Origin: Eledone cirrhosa
Lineage: Eukaryota; Mollusca; Cephalopoda; Octopoda; Eledonidae
Reading direction: 5' to 3'
Assembly (NCBI GenBank): GCA_964016885.1
Contig: OZ024740.1
Coordinates: forward strand, 198,096,582-198,160,581
DNA length: 64,000 nt
The position numbers and the translations under genes were made by a program. The stretch's first letter is position 1, and each line of letters begins with the position of its first letter. Below are positions 22,227 to 33,679 of the stretch, one piece after another. The notes under the pieces are model-generated. The model was not told the DNA's origin. It worked only from the letters and a program-made list of their open reading frames with translations, and did no database searches.

Positions 22227-22330
22227 AATATCCCTTCTTTCACCGAAAAGAAGTGACATAGTCACTACTTAAAAAATTGATAGCGTATGGTCTTCTAAAT
22301 GTTTTTAAGTAAACATACAGCATACTGTCA

Positions 22331-22362
22331 TATATACTATACATACATTATATATATGCATA

Positions 22363-22452
<90 letters not shown>

Positions 22453-22575
22453 CATATAATATACATATGTGTATTATATATAATGTATTTATAGTATATT
22501 TGACAGTATGCTGTATGTTTACTAAAAAACATTTAGAAGACCATACGCTATCAATTTTTAAGTAGTGTCTATGTC
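22331..22575. repeat. (AT)n tract and an inverted copy of the foldback tail
   Basis: After AT repeats (22363-22446) the tail of the foldback returns inverted: TGACAGTATGCTGTATGTTT ... AGAAGACCATACGC at 22500-22573 mirrors 22259-22325. Two tails thus face each other across the AT tract. Confidence 0.85.
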
Positions 22576-22815
22576 TTCCATTCTACTCTACCTTCTCCAA
22601 TAACTTCCTTTAAGAAATACAAGGGTATTTACATTTTAACCATTCTGCTCTGAGGAAATCGTAGTCGCAGCATTTGAAAATTGAGTTTATGCAATCAAAT
22701 AATTATTACTTATCAATTGCACATAGCATGAATAGGCTGTATAACTACTGTTGAAACATTTGTAAGCACTCGGAATAAATTACCTTTTTATGATGTCTAC
22801 CTGTTATTATTCATT
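22576..22815. other. AT-rich unique sequence
   Basis: No element or frame recognised. Confidence 0.5.
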
Positions 22816-22950
<135 letters not shown>

Positions 22951-22982
22951 ATGGATTTAATGTTAAACTTTGGTTCCCTTCA

Positions 22983-23060
22983 TTTAACGAAGGAAAAGTG
23001 GTAAGGAACCAGGTGGACCATAACGCACCAAAGTACGCAATACTTAGGGTAGTAGAGTGG
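22983..23060 (+). repeat. Dispersed fragment shared with 13624-13700
   Basis: GGTGGACCATAACGCACCA, then CAATACTTAGGGTAGTAGAG and GGGTAAT. It is followed by GCCGTCGAAACGGC (23100-23113), a perfect short inverted pair. Confidence 0.6.
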
Positions 23061-23144
23061 GTAATTCTGGATAGAATTTAGATTTTAGTCCAGAATTAGC
23101 CGTCGAAACGGCTTGAGCTCAGCCGTCGGGGTCCTACTCGTTCC

Positions 23145-23149
<5 letters not shown>

Positions 23150-23231
<82 letters not shown>

Positions 23232-23235
23232 GTGT
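23150..23235. repeat. (AT)n microsatellite
   Basis: About 35 AT units plus flanking TATG. Confidence 0.97.
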
Positions 23236-24100
23236 GTGTATGTATATATATATACATAGTGACTGTGGTGCTGAAACCGGGGAGACCATGGGGAGATGCA
23301 CAGTGGGTATAGAGATAGGTAAATTCCCGACCAACTGGTATACTGCTTGGCACTACTGACGTGATTTGACGTCTCTCTCTCTTTAAATATATTTATATAT
23401 ATATATATAATATATATATTGAGAGAGAGATAAATAAAGAGAGAACAACTCATGCAGTTCCCACAGTGATATAACACGGACGGTTTATTGGTGTTGTTTA
23501 CAATATATATATATATATATATACACATATATATATAGGCTTAACAATGGAATGTGAATAAGAAGAAAGCAACAACGGTGGGAGGGGGGTTTTCCTCGTC
23601 AGTTCTCTACTGGGGTTCTCGGATATTTTAACGCTTTAAAGACAATATATCTTCACCCAGAGCGTTCAATAAGTGGGTAAGGTATTAGGAAAACGGAGGA
23701 GGAAGAAAAGGAAAATAGAAGGGAAGAGGGAAACAGGGAACAAAAGAGAAAACAGCGAAAAAAAACAATAAATCGAGAAATGTGCAAGCAACTTAAGGTA
23801 AGAAAATCCAAGACCACAGCGGTAACAGAACTTAAGTTCGAGAGCGTATGGGCGTACGAAATGACACGACTAACCCCAGCGAGTGTGAGAAAAGGACTGC
23901 TAGAATGTCAGGCGAGAGAAACAATGCGGTGGCTCACAGAGAGAGGGTGAGTAAAAGTGAGAGGGAGAAAGGGAGAGGAAGTAAGAGAGGGACGAGTAGA
24001 TAGTAACGAAATAGGTAGGTAGAGGGAAAGAGAAGACTGGTCACAGCGAAACATGATAAAATATATGGAAAATAGGATGGTTGTGCAGTTGCTATTTAAG
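23236..24100. other. Noncoding, largely purine-rich sequence
   Basis: 23390-23530 holds short AT tracts and GAGAGAGA. 23660-24050 is A/G-rich on this strand (GAGAGGGTGAGTAAAAGTGA and similar). TTAACGCTTTAAAGACAATA near 23626 resembles the arm of the 9012 foldback (CTCTTTAAAGACCATATACC), so this may be a distant family member. No frame supported. Confidence 0.5.
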
Positions 24101-24158
<58 letters not shown>

Positions 24159-24160
24159 AT
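24101..24160. repeat. (AT)n microsatellite
   Basis: About 27 AT units. Confidence 0.97.
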
Positions 24161-24171
24161 AGATATATATA

Positions 24172-24391
24172 TACTAGCTGGCCCTTCTGACTATGTATAC
24201 CTGCCCCCACCAGTGCACTGCAAATATACCACACACCCTCCCATGTCACATTGTCCTACCGACTATCTCTCTCTGAATAACTTAAACTTTGATTCTCTCT
24301 CTCTCTGTCTAACGGCCTATCATCTCTCTTTCTCCTCCCTCTGTCTTTCTGTCTCTCGCTGTAGATGTGTGTGTGTAGTTTACCTAATCTA

Positions 24392-24422
<31 letters not shown>

Positions 24423-25080
24423 TGAAGGGAGATACGGAAACTAAAACAGTGTAGTCATATAGCGTCAGAGAGAGTAACACAGTTAAATTATAGAGAGGGG
24501 AATGATCTTACATACATACATGCATACATACATACATATAAAGTATAAATATGTGTATGTGTGTGTTTGTGTTTGTGTATGTGTGTCTTTCCATGTGTGT
24601 ATGTGTGTTTTGTTTTGATGTTATCCGGCACTTGGCGAAATCAGGTGTGAAAGTATGTGTGCGCGCGTGTGTGTGTGTGTGTGTTAGTTATGTGAGCGAC
24701 GACAGAAAAAGTGTGTGGGATACATAGATTATTATATCTGTCTGCATTTTCGTTCTGCAACCATTATATTATGATATTTGTATCCAAATGATTTTAGATG
24801 TATGTATTACCTGCTTGCCCGTCCCTCTGTTTCTCTTTACCCGTCTCTCTCTCTCTCCTCTCTCCTCTCTCTCTTCAGATGTGTGTGTGTGTGTAGTTTT
24901 CCTAATCTGTCTCTTTCACTCTCTGTCTCTCTAAGAGGGTTGCCTTTTGATGTATGTATTACCTGTTTGTGTGTTGACCGAATTTGAAGGAGGTTATCCT
25001 TTTGAAATAAACATACATACGACGCTCATCTTTATGTTGATATATGATATAAATAATGGGATTGATGAGTTAATATCTGC
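24172..25080. other. CT/TG-rich noncoding sequence, possible Helitron end at the left
   Basis: ACTAGCTGGCCC at 24172 is the inverse of a CTAGT-type Helitron terminus, but without a clear hairpin. TTTAGATGTATGTATTACCTG (24793) and TTTTGATGTATGTATTACCTG (24945) are a local duplication, each followed by different C/T-rich stretches. No gene. Confidence 0.4.
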
Positions 25081-25084
25081 ATCC

Positions 25085-25345
25085 AATAACTACAACGGTA
25101 CTCGATGGGGCCGACACACAGCCCGGTGGACAGAATGGAGAAGGCGTTTCCACGGAGGACGGCAAGGGAGACGCGCTGGAAAAGCCACTCCAACTCTGGG
25201 GATCACACCTGCGGCTGGCCAGCTCAGTGCCTATGGGGCCGAGGACACCAGAAGTCTCCACTGCCCGGGGTACGACCGCAAACCTGCGAAGACCGGTATT
25301 TGAGGAGTTTTGGCCACCCTCAGCCCGACGTGCAGCAGAACCTGG
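25085..25345 (-). mobile_element. 3' end of an R2-like LINE (same family as 45503-46125)
   Basis: The minus strand gives VLGPIGTELASRR and, after frame slips, the residues matching LAVLRGNAFSIL in the better copy at 45.5 kb. The DNA terminus (GGGGCCGACAC / GAGTACCGTTGTAGTT) is shared with that copy. It is a short, multiply shifted relic. Confidence 0.65.
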
Positions 25346-25657
25346 GTATATATAGAAATATTGAAGGTAGATACAGAAAGTAAAAGAGTGTTGTCATACA
25401 GAGAGTGAAGAGAGACAGAGAGTAAAGTAGTTAAATTATAGAGAGGGTGAAAGAGGGAGAGAGAGGGAGACGACGCTCAGCTTTATAATATTAGAGAGTG
25501 AAGAGGGACAGCGAGAGTAAAGCAGTTAACTTATAGAGAGGGGAAATGATCTATTATAGAGAGAGGTAAGAGCGACGGAGAGAGTAACGCTAAGAAACTA
25601 TAGGGAGGTGTGTAGGATACATACATACATACATAATACACATGACACTCAGCTTTA

Positions 25658-25660
<3 letters not shown>
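25346..25660. other. A/G-rich noncoding sequence
   Basis: AGAGAGAG-rich with several near repeats of TATAGAGAGGG(T/G). TCTCCCTTCAATATATATAT-like matter at 24410 recurs here in part (TATTGAAGG(G/T)AGATAC at 24420 and 25359). No gene. Confidence 0.5.

Positions 25661-25662
<2 letters not shown>

Positions 25663-25716
<54 letters not shown>
25663..25716. repeat. (AT)n microsatellite
   Basis: About 25 AT units. Confidence 0.97.
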
Positions 25717-25719
25717 CGA

Positions 25720-27480
25720 TGCCATCGAAAACTTCAGATGGTACCGTCGCGTCTCCAGCGGTGAGCTGCGTGCGCGCACGCATTAGCCTGCAGTCTCCAG
25801 AATAGACTCTGTTAAAGATACCCAATGGCCAAAGCGTGATGTTAAACGAGGTACCTGTTCAAGTCTAACCCCCAAAAGTGTTCAGTCAATATATACAGAA
25901 AATATTTCAAGAATGACATATAATTCTCAGGTTTTTAGTTACAAATTATATCTAAAAACTGTCGACTTATTTACTTAATAAAATTAAGTTCAACTCTTCA
26001 ATCACTGTATATAAACATCGACGATGTTTTACTTGATTAATCACAGAAACTATTCCTGTTTTTTTCTGAATTTACTTGAAACGTATTTTATTCCTCTCAA
26101 TGTTGGGCGGTACGCTTTGTCCTTGAACAAAACATTTTATATCATAGACTACAATCGACTGAGTAGGTAAATGATGAATTGTTAGACCTGTCAACACTCC
26201 CCGCCCGACGGGGGATCTTCCACTCACATTGGAATGGGTGAGAGATGTCTTTTCTCGTAAAAATTGGTATAGCTTTCATTATGTAAAATCTCCCCATTTA
26301 GCCCTATTTCTCCCCGTTTTGGGGTACTTTTTTTCATGGTACTCCTCGTTTGGTTTATTAGAGGTTGGCAGGTCTGAATTACACTTGTAATGTCTGACTC
26401 CGAATCTCATTGAGAATTACAATAAGTGTACACGTATCTTTGAAATATTCAGCGACGTGATAACAAACTACTATAACACTCTCCGCTAGAACCGACGGTG
26501 CTCTGACAACAATTATTTATATATAATTATCTACAATAGATAAAACATTTTTCCACCCTGTCTGTTAATTAAGAGTTGTATACTGTGTGTATCCAGTTAA
26601 GAATAAATACACTATATCCTTACATGTCGTATGGGGCGACAAAAAGGGTTTGCCAGGAAAGCATCCCGCTCTAAAATATTGCACTGAAAAGGATCCCTTG
26701 ATATGAAAAACGAGGTAGGGGTAGAGGCTATGACTTGCTTGAGTAGGGAAACCTGCGTTGAAACGCTTCCTGCATGTTACGTTCTATTAAACTTTCTATA
26801 AATCGTTCTATCTCGATTCTATCGACGTTAGTTCGATTCCTGTCGGCGCGTTCTTTTCGTAAGCAGGAACATTTATTTCATGTCACTCCAGTCCACTAAG
26901 CTAATAAAAATGAATTATACCTATTTAGTTCAAAAGTCCCAGCCTTGTTACACTCTCTGTCACTCTGAAACTCACTGAGAACAACCTTAATGGTGCACGT
27001 GCCAATAGAATGCTCAGCCACTTACACGTTAATTTCATGAGTAGACTGTTCCCTTGAGCAAATCAACTGGATAACTCGTCGTTAGAAGCGAAGGAAGTGC
27101 AACAGAACATCATGAACGTATACACTACTTCACTGAAGATTCTAAATAATTATTCATTCAGGTTTTTTTCAAAATTATTATCGATAAAGATTTGGTAATC
27201 AGGTTTCTTAGAGAAGATATTAGTTGCCAAAACGATTGTCATAAGTGATAGATTGCTGATAGGTAGCTTTAAGTAGACTCCCGTTATGTCAAGATTGTTT
27301 AAACTGGGTAAATACCTTCAGAAATGAAGCATAAAGGTTGTACAATTATTAATTTCTAACTACTTGGCGTCCTCGTCATTCTTAGCAAAGCACGATGAAT
27401 GATCAATAGTCAGGGAAGGTAAATCAACATAGCGAACTATTCTGCGTAAAATGCATTTCTTATGCTGTGTACATCCCGCT
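25720..27480. other. Unique AT-rich sequence with a SINE relic
   Basis: Most of this stretch shows nothing recognisable. 26825-26930 keeps GTTCGATTCCTGTCGG, TTTATTTCATGTCACTCCAG and AAAAATGAATTA, a decayed tRNA-Lys-like SINE on the plus strand. I found no second receptor exon here. Confidence 0.5.
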
Positions 27481-27499
27481 ACAACATTGATATAGCAGG

Positions 27500-27655
27500 C
27501 GCATGGGTGGATGTGTGGTTAAGGAGTTCGCGTCGCAACCGCATGTTCTTGGATTCAGAGATACTGAGCCGCATTTTGAGAAAGTTTCCTCTACTATAGC
27601 TCCGGACAGACAAACACACGTCGTTAAATTCCCTCTCTCTTTCACTCTTTACACA
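27500..27655 (+). mobile_element. Relic of a tRNA-derived SINE head
   Basis: GGCGCATGGGTGGATGTGTG, GTTAAGGAGTTCGCGTCGC and then ACCGCATG with TTGGATTCAG fit a degraded tRNA promoter of the other SINE family. It runs into (CA)n. Confidence 0.5.
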
Positions 27656-27837
<182 letters not shown>

Positions 27838-27904
27838 CGTTGTGTCTCAGAATAGAAATAGGATTGGGGACACGAAAAAGATTTCAAATTCAAACTACAA
27901 ACTA

Positions 27905-28846
27905 CAGGTTTTCTCTCTTTCTCTTGAGTCTAACGTACTTTCCCATCCTTCTCCGTTACGCCTCCATGAACTCCTGGATTCTCCGCAGCTTCCTCGTCAC
28001 GGCCCTCTTGATGACTTCCACGTCCGGAAAATGGGTCACCTTGATGAGCCCCTTGATCTTGGGGAAAAGGGAAATATCACACAGAGCCAGGAACTGCCGG
28101 ATTCTCAGGGCGTTGCGATCCCGCGCATTGTCATGGTGAGGCATCCATGAGTTGCCTGCTACAGCTCTAGCTTCTCGCACACTGAACGAAGTACATTCAA
28201 CAGTATTTCTTTGTAGTTGGTTGCGCGTCTGATCCTGTGGCAAGAACTCTATGTGGATGATGTTCCTCACATCAAAGAAAGCAATCACCATCAACATGAG
28301 TTTGGCTTTGAACTTCGACTGTCTTGCTTTCCTGGCCTCGGTAACTCAGGAGTCATCCGTTGTAGGTTCTGGCGCTTGGTCTCCGGCTTCTGATTCTCTC
28401 CAGCTAGTCTGGCTCGGTTTCAGGACGCTTGAGGATGTCCTGACATATCTGTATGCACCGCTCCTTCTGATCATCGTTCAGCAGCTTCGGTACCATCTTC
28501 GCGCTGATCTTTTTTATACCCAAATCTTCAGTGATAATCTTATGAAGGCTGTCGGGGTTCAGGCCCAGCTAACATGTAAACAGTCGATCAGACAGACGAC
28601 GATCGCCAAGCTCCAGATGCCAGACACGTTTAACGTTAGCCTCAGTCCTGCTCGTTGAAGGCCTTCCACTCCTAGAGTCGTCTTCTACACCCTCGCGCCC
28701 TCTCTGACACTTTTGTGTCAGTCGTTAACCCGTGAGCGAAACATAGTCTCATCTTCGTACACTCTCTTCATTATTCCGAGTGCTTCTAACGGTATTTTCT
28801 CCAGCCACACCAGAAACTTTAGGCTGGTTTGTTGCTCTGTGCCCAT
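27905..28846 (-). pseudogene. Mariner-type transposase, decayed
   Basis: The protein would cut and paste its own element. On the minus strand it begins with ATG at 28846 (MGTEQQTSLKFLVWLEKIP), the helix-turn-helix end of mariner transposases. It continues through QKERCIQICQDILKRPETEP-like sequence near 28440, loses the first catalytic Asp block to a stop, and reads cleanly from 28297: AFFDVRNIIHIEFLPQDQ, then NSWMPHHDNA with the second catalytic Asp. QFLALCDISLFPKIKG follows, where the usual PYSPDLAP stretch has been deleted, then FPDVEVIKRAVTRKL. A stop replaces the usual Trp in FMEAW. No terminal inverted repeats could be fixed. Confidence 0.85.
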
Positions 28847-28879
28847 CGCTTGACGGCCTAAAATTGAGGAACTGTTAAC

Positions 28880-29980
28880 AAAAGCACGTAATACAATGGC
28901 TACAGAGAGCTGAGATCGCAGTTATATATTCCCCAATATTACGTCACACAATGACGCCACCCGCTAATCCTTACTCCACTTTTAGCTCACACAACACACT
29001 AAGTTCTGTTACTTTTCTGACATAGCTCGTATATGTATTCTTACTACCAGTTGGTGAGTAACATATATTATTATAGGAGACATTTGTTTAAGGACTCTAT
29101 GCTTCTGGATGTTCAGTGCTAAAAATATGTGTTAACTGCGAGGCTACGAACTTGAGATTTACGGAGTACATGTTACACGTGATTACGAATAAAATCTATT
29201 AAATTGAAACTTTGTTCTCTCATTCTTAATATATATACAGGGGAGTAGAAAGGGCGTCAGATAGATAATCGCCGATATATTATTTCCGAATTTTGATAAC
29301 GGTCGTGATATTTCCCACACTCATAGCAATATACTCTAAGGAAAATTCGATAATAAGATGAATTGTTTAATTGCCTATTGACCCATATAACAAGCTGATG
29401 ATTTTGAAATTGTATTATGTTGAAATTTTAGGCATCGTTCGCAATTGAAACTATTTGAATATCTATCATATGTTTAGAGCTCTTCACGTAAAGCTAATTT
29501 CCGGCAACGTTTATGGAAGTCTTTTAATATTTTAATGATGAATTCGAACAATATTGTCAGAAGAAACTCTCACAATTAATCTTAATAAACACCTGTAAAA
29601 TTCCAGAATGAATTAACAATGTACACTTGACAATTAATTTGCTTATGCGCTCTTGTTCTCAATCTCATAGTCGTTATCATTAACACTGTCAGCATTGTTA
29701 CTATTGTGAGGGTTATTATGTTATCTGTATTTGACAGCTATTGATGTATGCTATGATGAGTGGAAATTATTATTGTTTATTGTGTTGATTTGAGGGAGTA
29801 TTGTGTATTGAATACGATATGAAATTCTGCTGTTTGTGTGCGTGTCAGAAGCAACACGTAACGGGATGTGAAGATTAAGGATGTAAGTTTGTGAACGTTT
29901 AATTACAAGTTGGTAATGTGATGACGACATCGCACTGGGAACTATTGTGGCGTACTAATTTCTCTATATATTTTGCTTGC
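28880..29980. other. AT-rich sequence, no gene seen
   Basis: Includes the presumed end of the mariner element (28850-28930). The remainder has no frame or repeat I recognise. Confidence 0.5.
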
Positions 29981-29986
29981 ACGTAG

Positions 29987-30190
29987 GGCGGTCGATTGGC
30001 AGTATCGGATGCCTTGCTTTGCAGCATACAGTTACGGCCCTTTATGATCTGAGTTGAAATCCCGCCGAGATTAACTTTACCTTTTATCCTTACGGGGTCG
30101 ATAAAATAAAGTACCATTCACGCAGTGGGGTCAATTTAATCGACTTCCTCCTCCCCCCAAAATGCTGGCCTGGTGCCTATATAAGAAACC
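29987..30190 (+). mobile_element. Older octopus SINE variant
   Basis: Head GGGCGGTCGATTGGCAGTAT with part of the promoter deleted, then the common body. It also carries GGGGTCAATTTAATCGACTT, the insertion that marks an older subfamily also seen at 49.6 and 51.1 kb. Confidence 0.8.
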
Positions 30191-30494
30191 ATATTTTGTT
30201 TGCATGTGATACTATAAAGGCTAAATAGGGTACGATTTTCCTTTATAAATCACGAAGAAATTAATCTAAAACTTAAATATGTGCACCCGTTCTGTATAAA
30301 GTCCATCAATTGCATTACAATCATTCATAATATATTTCAATGTTAGATTACAAAGACGAACTTTGACAATAGTTAACTAAATCTATTTTTACACATTTTG
30401 TTTTGATTTTTCTGATTCACGCAAACTAGAAATGAAATAATATATATATTGTTTCCATATTAATTATAATGTGTTTTATGAAACATGGATGAGA

Positions 30495-30725
30495 GCATCG
30501 AGGTTGACTCGGTTGAATGGGCCTACCCTTACTAAGCAGGACAGAAAATGGAGGGCGGTTTTCTGTATTGTGTTCGTTACGTTTTATCCTTTCTAGGTCG
30601 ATAAATGAAGTACCATTTAAACACTGTGGTGGATTCCACCTTTATATCTCTTTCTCATCAGCTCTATGTTCCTCTGTAAGAAATCAGCTATTTTTAGATC
30701 TGATTAGGTCTTGGCTCCAACAGGT
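30495..30725 (+). mobile_element. Strongly decayed SINE
   Basis: Keeps TTTTATCCTTTCTAGGTCGA, ATGAAGTACCATTTAA and TGTTCCTCTGTAAGAAATCA. The head is barely recognisable. Confidence 0.5.
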
Positions 30726-31312
30726 TTAAGTGTCCAAGACGGTGTTCCTACAAATTCAAACCAATGGATGAATATATTCGAATATAATATAAATGAGTAT
30801 ACTCTTCACTATATATTGTAGAGAACTCTATAAATTTTAATCTATATAACCGAATGTATGTGGTGTATCGCATGTAATCCAATTCTATTCAAATCTATGA
30901 TATCATATAGTAATCATCATTACACAACCCATTACAGTTTAACTGTTACATACCATACAGCGTATATTAGCATATCTTAACTCTGTAATGCGAGAAACTA
31001 ATCCGGGTTTTGTGCAGGGTTCTGCCTGGAAATACCCCAAAGCGCAGCCCCATTTATTGGGGAATTGTTCCTAGTTGAGGCTTGTTAGCATTTGTATTAC
31101 TATACTAATCATATTGAACTCTTCAATTTAACCTATGTAAACCACATTCTGTTTTGGTTTTTGTCCTTATAGTGTCCCCAATAGCATGCCATGCTAAAAG
31201 ACACGACCTTTCACTGGGCTTGGAAATGGAACCCACGACAATCTTGTGATCGTATACTGATGACCACAACCCTTACCCCACATCTACCAACTAGAAATGG
31301 AAATATACTTAC
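30726..31312. other. AT-rich presumed intron
   Basis: Lies downstream of the receptor exon on its strand. 31190-31290 contains a faint inverted tRNA-like segment. No further exon was recognised. Confidence 0.45.
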
Positions 31313-31422
31313 CTATCTACGCTGATAGCAGTAAGGTTTAATATAGAAGCTGTACAAGACATAACATCAATTGCCACCCATGCATCACAAAGTTGGTCAC
31401 TCAACGTCCATTTTTCTACAAC
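31313..31422 (-). CDS. Exon of a dopamine D2-like (aminergic) receptor, TM3 segment
   Basis: The receptor would sit in the plasma membrane and couple a biogenic amine to G proteins. The 110-bp minus-strand exon encodes [20 protein letters not shown] then [16 protein letters not shown] and the first two bases of Arg. Visible marks are the disulphide Cys at the top of TM3 (LCDAW), the amine-binding Asp (AIDVMSC), CTASILNL, and the start of the DR(Y) motif at the exon end. The acceptor is TATTATTTTCTTCAG and the donor is AG|GTAAGT. A D2-type exon with this start (VVGEW), this end and this length is what I recall from vertebrates. Other invertebrate amine receptors share much of TM3, so the ligand is not certain. 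No other exon was found in the window. Confidence 0.85.
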
Positions 31423-31629
31423 CTGAAGAAAATAATAGAAATTGAATATATCGTTAATACTCAAGAAAATAATTACATACATAAGAAGAAAGAACCCACC
31501 TTTTTGTATAGAAATTATTCATACAAAGCATGAAATTTGAAACATAAAAAAGTGCACTCAGTTCAAACAACATTTTACACCAAATACTGGGTGCACTCTC
31601 CCCGTTTTATTTAAACGACGTAATATTTG

Positions 31630-31725
31630 AATGAAGGCGACGAATTGGCAGACTCAATAGAACGTCAGATAGAAAGCTTTACTGTATTCGTTCCGGTTAT
31701 CTTTTGTCGTGGTCAATATTCATTG
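31630..31725 (+). mobile_element. Decayed SINE head
   Basis: GGCGACGAATTGGCAGACTC, AGAACGTCAGATAGAAAGC and then TCGTTCCGGTTA. Only the promoter half remains. Confidence 0.5.
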
Positions 31726-32030
31726 AACAGTCATCCTTTGAAGATTCAACAGATACAATAAGTATGGTGAACTCCCATTCAATATTGCCTGATCATGTAT
31801 TATATTCCATTTATTATATCACAGATAAGGACAGAAAATGTTATTAGATTTAGCTTTGTTTATTCTTATTCTAAACAGAACGTTATTGATTGTTGTTAAT
31901 ATTTCATCATCGTAGAGATAATACGTAGTAACAATGCGATCCATTATACTTTCTTTTCAATGTTTGTTTAGAGTGCGTTATTAGAGATTACCAGTGTGTT
32001 ATTAGAGATTATCATTATCATAATAGCCCG
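31726..32030. other. AT-rich presumed intron
   Basis: TTAGAGATTA(C/T)CA is repeated at 31981 and 32003. Nothing else is recognised. Confidence 0.4.
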
Positions 32031-32034
32031 CTTA

Positions 32035-32310
32035 TTGCAGCGAATCGGCAGAGTCATTAGAACATCGGATAGAATGGTTTGCAGTATTCGTTTCGGCTCT
32101 CTGCCCTCTGAGTTCAAATCCGGCCGAGGTCAACTTTGCCTTTCATCCATTCGAGGTCGATAAAAAAAGTACCAATCTAGTACTAGTAACGATTCTTGCC
32201 CTAAATCTCTTCCTCGTTTCCTCTCTCTCTCACATTCTATCCTCCTCTGGAAGAAATCTGTTGTATTCACATCTGGAGAGGAGATGGGCTCCGCCAGGTT
32301 TAAAAATAGC
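32035..32310 (+). mobile_element. Old SINE of the GATAAA family
   Basis: Head GCGAATCGGCAGAGTCATTA, box-B-like GAGTTCAAATCCGGCC, TTTGCCTTTCATCC, and a tail with CCTCCTCTGGAAGAAATCTG, as in the relic at 30495. Confidence 0.7.
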
Positions 32311-33310
32311 CTAGAGGCGTCTCATGTCAATACGGCTTCCCTACGACTCCATCAACGGTTACGGGAGCATGCATGCTTCCAAAGCCCCGCCTTCTCATCG
32401 TTTGAATTATTATTCTCAGTTATTATCTACATTCTTCAAGTTCAATATCAGGTCTAATGCAATCCATAATTAAATATCCTAAGCCCTTCAATGGTGGTTT
32501 GTAGGATAGAGTAGGTATTGAACTAAGTATAATAAGAGCTAGAACAAATACTGCAAGGCATCTCATCCGTTATCTTAACAATTGCGCTAGTGCCCCGCCA
32601 CCCACCCCCAAACCGGTACTTTGTTTATCGATCCAAAACGACCATAGGTTGGAAGGCAAAGTTAGCTTCATCGGACTTTGAACTCAGAACATAAAGAGAA
32701 GAAATAAACACTGAAAGGATTTTCGTCTGACGTTTTAACGCTTCTACAAACATATTAACATATATGAAAGACAAGGAAAGTTTTTGTTCAGTTATTATTA
32801 TATTAAGGAATATATTTGTTCTGTCTATTAACCAGAACTTCAAAGATGAAACAGTTTCAGAATATTTACACCTACACCACGTTTCGATTGGTTTCATCAT
32901 CAATCGCCGTGATCAAACAGATCGAACAGTTGAAAAGATGTAAATATTCCAAACACATTTAATATCTAAACATTGATATGATTATATAATTTTTCGGAGG
33001 TTAAGACTCGGAAAAATGATAACGATATTAACTATAATTCGAATCAGATATATAGGCATATATTTATTTATATAAAAATAAATAAGAAGTATTTAAATCT
33101 GAAATAAATCTACAATATACCGTCACATACAATAACTTACACTGTTATATTTATTTATTTGATACTGAGAGTATTCGGTTCAAAATAGGCACATTGTATC
33201 ACTGCCTATCGTCAGCGTTGGCAACATTCCATTTATCAAGGAAAATGCCCTCACGACGTTCGTTCATCGCCGTCGTCGTCGCCGTTGCAGCCGCCACCAG
33301 CGCCGCCACC
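32311..33310. other. AT-rich sequence, no gene seen
   Basis: 32870-32910 contains CACGTTTCGATTGGTTTCAT and a nearby CATCAATCG. I considered this as a hammerhead and rejected it. No exon was recognised. Confidence 0.45.
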
Positions 33311-33315
33311 AACGT

Positions 33316-33504
33316 CGTCGTCATTGTTGTTGTTGTTGTTGTTGTTTTTGTTGTTGGTGTTGGTGTTGGTGGGGGTGTTGTTGTTGGTGGTGTTGTTGGT
33401 GGTGTTGGTGGTGGTGTTGGTGGTGTTTTTGGTGGTGGTGTTTTTTTTTGTTGTTGTTGTTATTGGTGGCGGTGGCTGTGTCGTTGGTGGTGGAGGTGGT
33501 GGTG

Positions 33505-33535
<31 letters not shown>

Positions 33536-33639
33536 CGGTGATGTTGGTGCTGGTGGTGTTGTTGTTGTTGTTGTTGTTATTGTTGTTGGTGGTGGTGTTG
33601 GTGTTGGTGGTGTTGTTGTTGTTGGTGGTGTTGGTGTTG

Positions 33640-33671
<32 letters not shown>

Positions 33672-33675
33672 GTTC
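33316..33675. repeat. (GTT)n/(GGT)n trinucleotide array
   Basis: 360 bases made almost only of GTT and GGT, with almost no C or A on this strand. The Val/Gly/Leu frames are repeat translations. The G-rich parts could form G-quadruplexes. Confidence 0.95.
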
Positions 33676-33679
33676 GTTG

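Larger units (their letters stand above)
21781..22330. repeat. Foldback element with hammerhead-like cores in both arms
   Basis: The left arm (about 21845-22030) and right arm (about 22125-22315) are inverted copies with scattered differences. ACATTTAGAAGACCAT on the left mirrors ATGGTCTTCTAAATGT on the right, and the TTTCGGCG blocks mirror too. A second short pair, ATGGTGCTCTGAAATA (21792) and TATTTCAGAGCACCAA (22049), nests outside the left arm. The right arm tail ends at an (AT)n tract. Confidence 0.85.

Noticed and set aside
24172..24260. Full Helitron end
   Set aside because: ACTAGCTGG fits an inverted terminus, but no GC-rich hairpin is visible, so it is only mentioned under the surrounding sequence.
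32870..32910. GATGATGAAACCAATCGAAA on the minus strand as a hammerhead
   Set aside because: The required C of CTGATGA is missing, and stem II would overlap stem I.
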